Shown: positions 1 to 6,903, counted from the first letter of the stretch. The stretch: DNA of 6,903 nt from an uncultured bacterium (GCA_937950065.1 CALFEN010000216.1:1-6903), one strand, 5' to 3'. Numbers and translations: made by a program. The notes: generated from the sequence alone by a model not told the origin.

Positions 1-381
1 TTTTGTGTTTGCAGAATCCATTTGTTTGATATGCAATTCCAATGCCTGTTCCTTATTTGAAGCACTCTCTACCAAATTTATTACATTTATATTTATAAGG
101 TTTTGGGCTTGGGATAATGTATCTATAGCACTATCCAAATAATATTTTTTGGTATAGTCTCTGTTCCCTAGTTTGACTCAAGCAATTACAAGTCAGACAG
201 CTGTATCATCTACAGCAGATTTTCTAATATACTCTGTCCCTAGTTTTGTATTTTCTTTTGACGTCCAGATACCAAGTCGACTAAAACCGCTCACATTTCG
301 TTTTAGGACAAAGTTAAAAAATAACACAAATCAAACCAAAGCTATATAAAAATATTTATTACCAAAAATTTTTTTGCCCAA
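1..381 (-). CDS. Membrane-anchored protein of unknown function (N-terminal 127 residues, cut by window edge)
   Basis: With TGA read as Gly the frame is open from the left edge up to a TAA at 388-390. I do not recognise the family. Residues 1-7 are basic (MGKKIFG), residues about 8-27 form one hydrophobic segment, and a basic KRN follows, so it is probably a single-pass N-terminal anchor. The rest is polar, with a helix-rich stretch around residues 75-127 that could be a coiled coil. Three in-frame TGA codons are read as Gly. There is no ATG before the hydrophobic segment: the start is taken as TTG at 379-381, with ATT at 382-384 as an alternative. The only internal Met is near residue 121 and would lose the anchor. 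A candidate promoter lies just upstream, so it may be transcribed separately from the peptidase gene before it. The hydrophobic N-terminus resembles LemA-type anchors only in layout; I see no LemA motif. Confidence 0.72.
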
Positions 382-414
382 AATGTATTATTTAATTACT
401 AAAATTTAGCCTAT

Positions 415-440
415 ATTATATAAATTTATTTTTTTTTCAA
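415..440 (-). promoter_or_regulatory. Candidate sigma70-type promoter for the membrane-anchored unknown
   Basis: On the minus strand TTGAAA (440-435) is followed by an A-tract and then TATAAT (420-415). The spacing to this perfect -10 is only 14 nt; shifting to TAATAT gives a 16-nt spacer. Transcription would begin near 408, leaving a leader of about 27 nt. The site sits directly after the stop codon of the peptidase gene. In DNA this AT-rich such matches arise by chance, so confidence is low. Confidence 0.35.
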
Positions 441-442
441 TA

Positions 443-1501
443 TTAAATAGGCAATTTTGAATAAACGACAGGTCATGATGATGTCAAATGTATTGTATTT
501 TCCAGTCTTACACCAAACTTTCATGGCAGATAAATTCCTGGCTCCAAAGCAAAAAACATATTTTCTTCTAGGATCCGATTTGATTTATAATTTATAGTAG
601 GGACTTCGTGAGGCTGCATACCTATTCCGTGTCCCAGGCTATGGGTAAAATATTTTTCATATCCCTTGGACGCAAAATATTCTCTCACCACCAAATCCAA
701 ATCTTTGCAGGCTGTCCCAACTTTAACTTTATCAAGAGCTAGGGAATAAGCAGTTTTTACTACTTCATATATTTCTTTAAAAAGTTTATAGTCTTCGTTT
801 TTCCCACCAACCCAGTATGTTCTGGTAAAATCAGAACAGTAATTTTCAAATATCACTCAAGCATCTATCAATAGAGGTCAATTTCATATCTGCACATTGG
901 AAGTCTGATAATGTGGTATTGCTGAAGATGATAATGAAGCTACTATAGTTCCAAACGCTTCTTTCTCCGCTCAATTATCCAATAATGATTTTACAATAAA
1001 ATTCTGCACTTGTTTTTCGGTCATATTAAGTATTTCTCATGAAACGATCAACTGCTCTATTCATAGATAAATTTCGTCAGTTATTTTTATAGCTTTTTTT
1101 ATTTTTGCAATTTCATCATTATTTTTTATCTTTTTGAAATCATCAAAAAAAGAATCTACAAAATCTATATTCCCAAAATTATTTTTGATAAATTCAAAAT
1201 TATTATATGTAATATATTTTTTTTCAAGAATAATTTGACATCATTGAACTAAAGAATTTAAAATTTCTAGTAGATTTTGTTTTAGCAACAGAAATTCTAT
1301 ATTAAGATTAGGATTTTTTAATTTACTTCTTATGTCCTGTAAACTTACTATATTCTTTTGATCAAAACAATTGGAGCTAAACAGTATATATAAATTATTA
1401 TTTTTTAATACCATTACTCAAATATCAGGCTGAAATCAGAGTAAGTAGCAAAATCAGGTATTTACCAAATCGGTGGTAAAAAAAATATAAGCCTTGTCCA
1501 T
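443..1501 (-). CDS. M24-family metallopeptidase (Xaa-Pro aminopeptidase/dipeptidase type)
   Basis: This 352-residue cytosolic enzyme is predicted to cleave peptides at Xaa-Pro bonds using two metal ions. Residues 1 to about 120 form the variable N-terminal (creatinase-like) domain; the pita-bread catalytic domain covers about 125-352. All five expected metal ligands are visible: D213 (in LIDAG), D224 (in SDFTRT), H287 (in HSLGHGIGM), E320 (in ALEPGIY) and E334 (in VRLENT). The accessory histidines H197 (IPHYQTS) and H298 (QPHE) are also present. Twelve in-frame TGA codons are read as Gly. Under the standard code only the fragment 521-856 survives as a long frame. The length matches PepQ/PepP-like proteins of about 350-360 residues. 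The ATG start lies 5 nt after the pth stop, so the two genes are probably co-transcribed. Whether it is an aminopeptidase P or a prolidase cannot be decided from sequence; methionine aminopeptidase is less likely because of the N-terminal domain. Confidence 0.93.
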
Positions 1502-1506
1502 TTGTA

Positions 1507-2031
1507 TTAAATAGAAATAAATTCATTTATTTTGGAAAAAATCAGCTCTTTTTTGTCTCGGATAATATCGAGTTCTGACTTTTGGAATCTAGTCAAAACG
1601 TAGTCAACAACCTGTTCTTTGAGAGGAGGTCTGGAAACTCATATTCTGAGTCTGTAAAATTTATCTGTACCAAGTTTGGATATAAGATCTCTAAGTCAAT
1701 TGTGTCAGGCATGACTTCAACCGAGTTTCATTTCTATTCTGCCGGTATCAAAATCTATTTCATCGTGAATTATTAATATATTTTGAGGCAAAATCTTGTA
1801 AAAATTTGCTATTTTTGAGACAGCATCACCTGACAGATTCATAAAAGTCTGCGGTTTAGCAGCCAAAATCTCTACATTGTTTAATATTCATTTTGCGGTT
1901 TCTGCATTGAATTTCTTGTTGAACTGGAAGTCAAAATTTGAGCAAATTTCATCTAATATTATAAATCATGCATTGTGTCTTGTGGATTTGTATTTTTCAC
2001 CTGGATTTCCAAGTCATACTATCAATTTCAT
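1507..2031 (-). CDS. pth: Peptidyl-tRNA hydrolase (Pth)
   Basis: This 174-residue cytosolic enzyme hydrolyses the ester bond of peptidyl-tRNAs that drop off ribosomes and so recycles the tRNA. The family signatures are complete: VGLGNPG near residues 5-11, TRHNAGF at 17-23 with the catalytic H19, FMNLSG at 63-68, HDEIDF at 89-94, and GGSHAGHNGLRD at 104-115. The expected substrate and catalytic residues correspond to N9, H19, N65, D90 and N111. The length is slightly shorter than the E. coli enzyme (194 residues), losing C-terminal residues. Seven TGA codons are read as Gly, including the Gly after N111, which is nearly invariant. The start is the ATG at 2031-2029, which places the conserved LIVGLGN strand at the N-terminus as in the family. 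It is the first gene of a likely two-gene transcript with the downstream M24 peptidase. No Shine-Dalgarno sequence is seen. Confidence 0.96.
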
Positions 2032-2038
2032 TTTTTTC

Positions 2039-2181
2039 AACTAATTTTTAAATATTTTTTTAATATCAAGTATAATATATTTATAATCCTATGGAAAGCA
2101 AGCAAGTTTTTGTAAAAATTTCTTTCACACTATTACACTATATTAATATTTTTATAACAAATGGAAAAAACTAATTTTTAA
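2039..2181. repeat. Pair of 13-bp direct repeats AACTAATTTTTAA
   Basis: The 13-mer AACTAATTTTTAA occurs at 2039-2051 and again at 2169-2181, exactly 130 bp apart and in the same orientation. One copy lies directly upstream of the pth start and the other upstream of the candidate pth promoter. The sequence has low complexity, so it may be coincidence. A regulator binding site is possible but nothing else supports it. Confidence 0.4.
2132..2160 (-). promoter_or_regulatory. Candidate promoter for pth and the M24 peptidase
   Basis: On the minus strand TTGTTA (2160-2155) and TGTAAT (2137-2132) are separated by 17 nt, matching the sigma70 consensus at 4/6 and 5/6 positions. Transcription would start near 2125, giving a leader of about 94 nt before pth. 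Other AT-rich boxes lie closer to the gene, so this is only the best-spaced candidate. Confidence 0.38.
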
Positions 2182-2260
2182 CGCATAATTTTTTGTGTAA
2201 CGTTATTAGCATGAAATAAATATTACGCAATAAAAATAAGTATAGTTGTATAACTTTATC

Positions 2261-2288
2261 TTGAAAAGTTATTCCAAAATCATATAAT
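2261..2288 (+). promoter_or_regulatory. Predicted glmS promoter
   Basis: TTGAAA (2261-2266) and a perfect TATAAT (2283-2288) are separated by 16 nt. This is the best sigma70-type promoter in the window. The expected start site near 2295 gives a leader of about 54 nt before the glmS ATG at 2349. Confidence 0.65.
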
Positions 2289-2296
2289 TTTGATGA

Positions 2297-2320
2297 TTTA
2301 TAGAGGGTTTAAACTATAAA
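2297..2320 (+). promoter_or_regulatory. Small inverted repeat in the glmS leader
   Basis: TTTATAG (2297-2303) pairs with CTATAAA (2314-2320) around a 10-nt segment that carries AGAGGG-like purines and the palindrome GTTTAAAC. It would sit at the 5' end of the predicted glmS transcript. The stem is nearly all A-U, so stability is low; it could be a weak leader hairpin, an operator dyad or chance. Confidence 0.3.
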
Positions 2321-2348
2321 ATCACCTTTATCTATAAAAAAATCAAAA

Positions 2349-4166
2349 ATGTGTGGAATATTTGGCTATAAATGATGCAAAAATGCTCAAAACGTCCTTT
2401 TGCACGGACTCAAAAAACTTGAATACCGTTGATATGATAGTGCCTGACTTGCTGTGATGGACACAAACGGACAAATACATATTCACAAAGCTGTAGGCAA
2501 AGTCTGAAATCTTGCAGATAATATTGCCCAAACTTTTGACCAAAGTAAGTGCACAACCTATGGGATTGCACATACACGTTGGGCTACACACGGCGGCGTT
2601 ACTGTAGAAAATACACATCCGCACTTTGACGAGAATGAAAAAATATTTTTGGTTCACAACTGAATAATAGAAAACTATGATGAACTAAAACAAGACCTTA
2701 TCAAAAAATGACACAAATTTTACTGACAGACAGACACAGAGGTCGTAGCAAAATTATTGTGAGAACACCGAAACGGAAATTTACTGCAAACCGTGGAAAA
2801 TGTTTTGCCAATACTGGAATGAGCTTATGCCTTACTTGTAATATCCAAAGAATGTCCTTGAGATATGGTTGGCGTAAAATACTGAAGTCCGTTGGTTTTT
2901 GGATATAATGACAATGGAGAGATGTTCTTTTCATCAGATACACAGGCTTTGGCATGACTCTGTGAAAACGTGGTTTTCCTAGACGACGGCGATCTCGTCA
3001 GTATCAGAAATAATGATTACCTGCTGAAATCTGAATGAAAGCTTATAATAAAACCTATAGAAAAAATAGATGTCCAAAGTCTTGTAGCTGAAAAATGAGA
3101 TTTTAAACATTTTATGCTCAAGGAAATCTTTGAACAACCAAAGGTTTTGCTGGAAACTTTTAGATGAAGAGTGGACTTTGAAAATAAAACTTTAACTGGA
3201 AACGCATTACAAGAACTGGAAAACTATAACTTTGAAGAAATTATTTTTGTATGAAGCGGGACTTCATATCATGCATGATATCTGGGTACTTACTGGATGG
3301 AAGATATCGCAGGCATCAAATCTTCTGTAGAAGTAGCTAGCGAACTTGAATTCAAAAATTTCGCTGTAGACAGCAAAAGACTTTTTGTCTTTATCTCACA
3401 ATCAGGCGAAACTGCTGACAGTATAGAGATTCTCAAACGTATCAAAAACAGATGATGAAAAACTCTTGGTATAGTAAACGTAGTAGGATCAACTATTTCC
3501 AGACTCACAGACCGATGACTTTTTACAAGGGCTGGGACTGAAGTATGAGTCGCTTCTACCAAAGCTTTTGTGGCACAGATAGCCGCTATAATGATGCTTA
3601 CTCTATACCTTTGAAACAAAAAATGATTGAGCAATGCCAACTTTACAAAAATTTTGGCAGAGTTTAAGAAAGTGCCAGAATACATAGAAAGCATTTTGTC
3701 CCAGGCTGCTGAAATAAAAACAATTGCTAAAGAATTATCCAAATATTCAAACTTCTTCTTCTTGTGAAGGCATTATCAACTGCCAATAGCCAGTGAATGA
3801 AGTCTTAAACTAAAAGAAATCTCTTATCTTCATTCGGAAAGTTATGGAGCTGGAGAACTCAAACATTGACCTCTTGCCTTGATACAGGAAGATTTCCCTA
3901 CAATTATGATAATGCCTAGTGATGTACTTTTTGACAAAAACATTTCTACCATGCAGGAAATAAGAGCCAGAAAATGAAAAATTCTTGCTATCAGCGATAA
4001 AGCTACTACCGGTGACTGGCAAATCACTATCCCACAGACAATAGACGAAATATATCCGTTTTTGACAGTGGTAGTAAGCCAGCTTTTGGCATACTATGTA
4101 GCCGATGAGTTAAATAGAGATATAGATAAACCTAGAAATCTAGCAAAATCTGTGACAGTAAAATAA
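2349..4166 (+). CDS. glmS: Glutamine--fructose-6-phosphate aminotransferase (isomerizing)
   Basis: This 605-residue cytosolic enzyme makes glucosamine-6-phosphate from fructose-6-phosphate and glutamine, the first step towards UDP-GlcNAc and peptidoglycan. The N-terminal glutaminase domain (about 1-240) starts MCGIFGY with the nucleophile C2 and carries EYRGYDSAG (25-33), HTRWATHG (75-82), HNGIIENY (103-110) and TDTEV (128-132). The two SIS sugar-isomerase domains follow, with GSGTSYHAG (302-310), SQSGETADS (350-358), AGTEVGVASTKAF (395-407), the isomerase glutamate E490 in [12 protein letters not shown]506 in ELKHGPLAL, and the classic tail [13 protein letters not shown] ending at K605. The length matches E. 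coli GlmS (609). About 27 in-frame TGA codons are read as Gly, roughly half of all its glycines, several at invariant sites. It has its own predicted promoter and a downstream hairpin terminator about 100 nt after the TAA, so it looks monocistronic. No ribosome binding site is evident at the ATG. Confidence 0.98.
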
Positions 4167-4270
4167 TCAAATATTCCATCAATTTATTTACTCAAAAGTT
4201 TAATAAACAGATAGTTTGGAAGCAAGATATAAATTTATTTAGTCTTTTAATTATATTATTTTGTGGACAA

Positions 4271-4298
4271 AAAAATCCCTTTTTACAAAGGGATTTTT
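4271..4298. terminator. Bidirectional intrinsic terminator between glmS and yidC
   Basis: AAAAATCCCTTT (4271-4282) pairs perfectly with AAAGGGATTTTT (4287-4298) around a TTAC loop, giving a 12-bp stem with a GGG/CCC core. It ends in a T run in both directions (seven Ts on the minus strand). It lies between the convergent stops of glmS (4166) and yidC (4321) and should serve both genes. Confidence 0.9.
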
Positions 4299-4320
4299 CG
4301 TTAAAGAAAGATATTTTAAA

Positions 4321-5133
4321 TTATAATTTTTTTACCACAGTAGGTCTTTTCAAAAGAGTATTTATCTTAATTTTTAACAATTCTCTATACTGCCATGAAG
4401 TCTGAACAAGACTAAATACGGTAGTAGTAAGGATATATAATCATATTCAAGCTGGCATTTTGTATACGAAAGTTCACATACTAGCGATCAGAAAGATATT
4501 CATAAATCACATCATCTTACCCATATCAGGCATAGCTTGTCATCCTGGAACTTGAGGTATATTAGGCTTATTTAGCATAGCAAATTTTAACTGGATATAT
4601 ACTAACACACAACATACTAATGCAAGATATAAATGTCATATAGTAGTTCATCATTGAGCTATAATGTCCATTCCAAAAAGATAATGATTTATGTTTGCTG
4701 GGTTTAGATAACTTGTTCCAAAAAAAGTGAGAAAGCTATATATACCAGTAGAATCTACGTGACCCAAAGCAAAATCTCTAACTACCCAAAAAAGTCATAA
4801 AAATACTGGAATTTGAACCAAAGACATTAAACATCATTTAAGTGGTCAGGCTCATTGTGTTTTTAATATTTTCATAGTCTCTTGAGACATTTTTTCTGGT
4901 TCGTCCTTATATTTTTCTTGGATCTCTTGAAGTTTTGGATGGATATCTCACATTTGTTTCTGCATATCATTTTGAGCTATAGATGTTTTTAACAACACAA
5001 ATCTCACAGCCAAAGTCAATGCTATTATAGCTAAAGCTAAATTTCCTCCAAAAATCAATAAAAAAATTATAAGTAAATTTAAGATAGGACGATATATTAT
5101 TTGAGATAATATTATAACAAAAGGATTTCACAT
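4321..5133 (-). CDS. yidC: Membrane protein insertase YidC/Oxa1 family
   Basis: This 270-residue integral membrane protein inserts proteins into the cytoplasmic membrane, alone or with the Sec translocon. The Oxa1 core is visible: a first membrane segment (about 17-47) ending near R44, the likely groove arginine; a charged cytoplasmic helical hairpin with KLQEIQEKYK around 67-76 and the KTQGAGPLKGC turn; then LMSLVQIPVFLGLFW (102-116), which matches the second core helix; and further membrane segments around 164-184 and 208-246. The C-terminal tail is basic (KIKINTLLKRPTVVKKL), as is usual for ribosome contact. The short length, without a large periplasmic domain, matches the Gram-positive/CPR form. 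Fourteen TGA codons are read as Gly, including the second codon. The ATG at 5133-5131 follows an in-frame TAA by one codon, so the start is well fixed. Upstream genes rpmH/rnpA, often beside yidC, are not present here. It appears to have its own promoter and terminator. Confidence 0.93.
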
Positions 5134-5166
5134 TTTTTACAATTAAAAAAATAAACAAGTTTCGTT

Positions 5167-5194
5167 ATAATACTGTAATTCGTTTTTTTTTCAA
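5167..5194 (-). promoter_or_regulatory. Predicted yidC promoter
   Basis: On the minus strand TTGAAA (5194-5189) and TATTAT (5172-5167) are 16 nt apart, the same -35 box and spacing as the glmS promoter. The -35 begins a nine-A tract. The predicted start near 5160 leaves a leader of about 27 nt. It lies within the 78-nt gap after the acyltransferase-like gene, where I see no terminator, so read-through from upstream is also possible. Confidence 0.5.
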
Positions 5195-5211
5195 GTAAAA
5201 ATGAAAGTTTT

Positions 5212-6288
5212 TTATTTTAAAGTATCAAAAATTTTTCTTCAAGTTCTATTACAAATGCTTGTTAACAATTTTCATTCTACATAGGGAGAACCATGATCTC
5301 TATCAATAAGAACGCCAGGAGCCAAAGTATCTCAAGATTTAAAGGCGCTCAATTCATTTGAAGTACATGTCTGTGCTATTTGATTTCAATTCCTATCAGA
5401 AATATTTTGAGCAAGCCTATCCATAAACTGTCTTTTCTTCAATAATCATTTGGCTTCTGCAGGATCTATATACTCCATTCATAACATTACATCACCAAAT
5501 CACCAATTATTATCTCTTGTAAGAATAGTTTTTCAATCTTTATCACGTCACTTTTTTATATTACTTTCATTGACTCACATCATACAAAGTCAAATTCATT
5601 CTTTCACTATAGCATTTAACATAAGAGTAGTATGTCTGATACTTGCATCTCCCTCAAAATATACACATTTTATACTTCAGTCATCAGTGAATGCTGTATA
5701 ATCTCTAGTTCCTGTAGGAGCCATAAGAAAAACATGACCTGGCTGTGCTGCCATTCCAAAAAAAGCTGTTTTAAAATTTTCTCTAATCGCACTACACTCC
5801 TGCTTGTGTCAAGGTATTGTTCAATTGCCTGTGGCTGGTACAGTTTTCAGGAGATTAGAAATAGTCTTAATAGAATCCACTTGTCTATTTGTAGTCAATG
5901 CAGGACCAAGTATTGTATTTATATCAAAATCATTAGACACTCACAATCTTTTTGCCCATTTCCTAAGCTCTATTATTATCACAGGAAAATTGCCAAAAGT
6001 AATATGATTTGTGATAATTACAACAGATCTTTCCTTCAATTGATCAAAAAAATACTTCATCTGTTGCTCATAATTTCTTTCTTTATTTCCTCGTCATATT
6101 ATATTTATATGACTACCCATTAATGATAAAGCAATATTTCTCCTTGTATTTCATACGCCTGGAGTCTCTGGATAATATATTTGATATGGATCGTCAAAAA
6201 CTAAATCTTCTCTTCTTATTCAATTTCATAGATGTTGTCCATGATAACGAGCATAATAAGCTTGATAGAATGAATCTTGTACTTGCAT
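5212..6288 (-). CDS. Protein with weak resemblance to PlsC/LPLAT-type acyltransferases
   Basis: This is an intact 358-residue frame from ATG 6288-6286 to TAA 5214-5212, with about 20 TGA codons read as Gly. I do not recognise a close family. Two segments resemble the glycerolipid acyltransferase superfamily: NHITFGN at 94-100, placed after a hydrophobic strand like the NHx4D motif but with Asn instead of Asp, and APTGTRD at 190-196, like the PEGTRS motif, about 95 residues later as expected. If correct, it would transfer an acyl chain to a phosphate or sugar lipid at the membrane face. There is no clear signal peptide or membrane helix, and the C-terminal half (about 200-358) has no feature I can assign. 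It lies 19 nt downstream of the proline-rich repeat gene, so the two probably share a transcript. The CDS is certain; the function is tentative, and the missing catalytic Asp could mean a non-acyltransferase role. Confidence 0.85.
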
Positions 6289-6307
6289 AACTATTATATA
6301 TTAATTT

Positions 6308-6903
6308 TTAAAGAGGTTTTAATGCTTCAGATATAAATTTTATAACTTCATTATGAAATGGTACATTATTTAACCTAAAAAGTGAAGTTATTTTATTACC
6401 TCGCAGTTCTCATCATTTATTTCGCTCTTGAATGAATTTCAAAGCATAAAACCATTTATTTTTTAAAGTATCTTCATTATCCGAATTAAAATCAGATATA
6501 TTTTCCTCTCATCAGAACTCTTCTATTTTAGAAGACAAAAGAGGAGTTAATTTAATTAATCTATGATTTTTACTCAAAAAATCAATCAAATCTTCAGGCA
6601 ATATAGTGCCTCATTTTATATTATCCACAATGGCTTCTGCTGTTTTCAGCGATCATAGTGTACGGAAATTCTTCATCAAATCATCTAATTTTTTCCCATC
6701 TCATCATTCAGGCACTTTTACATATTCTTTGGCTGGTGCAACTGGAGCCGGTTCTGTTGGGGCTGCTGGAGCCGGTTCCGGGGTTGTTGGCTCTGTTGGA
6801 GCTGCTGGGGCTGGTTCCGGGGTTACTGGCTCTGTCGGTGCAGTTGGAGCTGGTTCCGGGGTTGCTGGCTCTGTTGGAACTGCTGGAGCTGGTTCCGGGG
6901 TTG
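6308..6903 (-). CDS. Proline-rich repeat protein of unknown function (C-terminal 197 residues, cut by window edge)
   Basis: The frame is open from the right edge to TAA at 6310-6308; the start lies outside the window. The visible part has two regions. The first, about 57 residues, is a run of 13-residue repeats of the type TPEPAPAAPTEPT, which should be extended and unstructured. The second is a 140-residue C-terminal domain that is charged and probably helical, with Lys/Asp/Glu-rich segments and pairs of TGA codons read as Gly-Gly; I do not recognise it. The acyltransferase-like gene begins 19 nt downstream, suggesting one operon. Pro/Thr/Glu-rich linkers of this kind often separate a membrane or envelope anchor from a folded domain, but the N-terminus that would show an anchor is missing. 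Eight TGA codons occur in the C-terminal domain and none in the repeats. Confidence 0.82.
6737..6903 (-). repeat. 39-bp in-frame tandem repeat coding Pro/Thr/Glu-rich 13-residue units
   Basis: The marker TTCCGGGGT (plus strand) recurs at 6776, 6815, 6854 and 6893, an exact 39-bp period. Three complete units (6776-6892) and the start of a fourth run off the right edge; a degenerate unit lies at about 6737-6775. Each unit encodes 13 residues close to TPEPAPAAPTEPT, differing at only one or two positions. The region is clearly richer in G and C than the rest of the window because of its Pro and Ala codons. The period is a multiple of three, so copy number can change without shifting the frame. 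Confidence 0.95.

Larger units (their letters stand above)
2032..2348. other. Divergent intergenic control region between pth and glmS
   Basis: This 317-nt, very AT-rich stretch lies between the divergent starts of pth and glmS and is the longest gene-free part of the window. It holds one candidate promoter for each direction, a 13-bp direct repeat and a small inverted repeat in the glmS leader. No convincing protein or structured RNA was seen in it. The only ATG-started frame of note is a 27-codon one at 2091-2174, which I do not call. Confidence 0.8.

Noticed and set aside
1582..1776. 64-codon plus-strand open frame
   Set aside because: It lies antisense to pth, whose conserved motifs are complete on the other strand.
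2091..2174. 27-codon ATG frame in the pth-glmS intergenic region
   Set aside because: Short, in AT-rich DNA, without a ribosome binding site or recognisable sequence, and it overlaps the candidate pth promoter on the other strand.
2289..2348. glmS ribozyme or riboswitch upstream of glmS
   Set aside because: The predicted leader is only about 54 nt and almost all A/T. It lacks room and GC-containing stems for the ribozyme core.
2343..4027. Minus-strand and alternative-frame open frames within glmS
   Set aside because: They lie opposite or inside a fully conserved glmS and show no family features; they exist only because glmS fills the region.
2349..4166. glmS and neighbours as decayed pseudogenes full of TGA stops
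   Set aside because: No frameshift and no in-frame TAA or TAG is present across 605 codons, TGA falls at glycine sites, and the same holds for all the other genes. Recoding explains it far better than decay.
2349..4166. TGA read as selenocysteine or tryptophan
   Set aside because: TGA is far too frequent for selenocysteine, and the conserved columns call for Gly (for example after HN in the GlmS and Pth motifs), not Cys or Trp.
5450..6123. Plus-strand open frames of 83, 163 and 67 codons
   Set aside because: They are antisense shadows of the 358-codon minus-strand gene at 5212-6288, which is intact with TGA as Gly.
6737..6903. CRISPR-like array at the right edge
   Set aside because: The 39-bp units are contiguous, without unique spacers, and encode a regular in-frame protein repeat.

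Overview
The window reads as a compact, AT-rich bacterial chromosome segment that uses UGA as a glycine codon (translation table 25, Gracilibacteria/Absconditabacteria of the Patescibacteria/CPR). With the standard code every long gene is broken into pieces. With TGA read as Gly, seven clean reading frames appear that fill almost the whole window, and many of the TGA codons fall on invariant glycines of GlmS, Pth and M24 peptidase. About 90 in-frame TGA codons are used, and all six visible stop codons are TAA. No mobile element, CRISPR array, tRNA or rRNA was seen.

Layout, left to right. Positions 1-381 (minus) hold the start of a membrane-anchored protein of unknown function that runs off the left edge. 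Positions 443-1501 (minus) encode an M24-family Xaa-Pro peptidase, and 1507-2031 (minus) encode peptidyl-tRNA hydrolase (Pth); the two lie 5 nt apart, in the order pth then peptidase. A 317-nt divergent control region (2032-2348) separates pth from glmS (2349-4166, plus), the glutamine:fructose-6-phosphate amidotransferase. A strong shared hairpin terminator (4271-4298) lies between glmS and the convergent yidC (4321-5133, minus), a membrane protein insertase. Then come a 358-residue protein with weak resemblance to PlsC-type acyltransferases (5212-6288, minus) and, 19 nt upstream of it, the C-terminal part of a protein with a Pro/Thr/Glu-rich 13-residue tandem repeat (6308 to beyond 6903, minus).

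Functionally this is mostly housekeeping: amino-sugar supply for peptidoglycan (GlmS), rescue of stalled peptidyl-tRNAs (Pth), peptide turnover (M24 peptidase) and membrane protein insertion (YidC). The less ordinary parts are the recoded glycine codon, the divergent acyltransferase-like protein, the repeat protein beside it, and the membrane-anchored unknown at the left edge. Three of the predicted promoters have a TTGAAA -35 box, and no gene start has a clear Shine-Dalgarno sequence.
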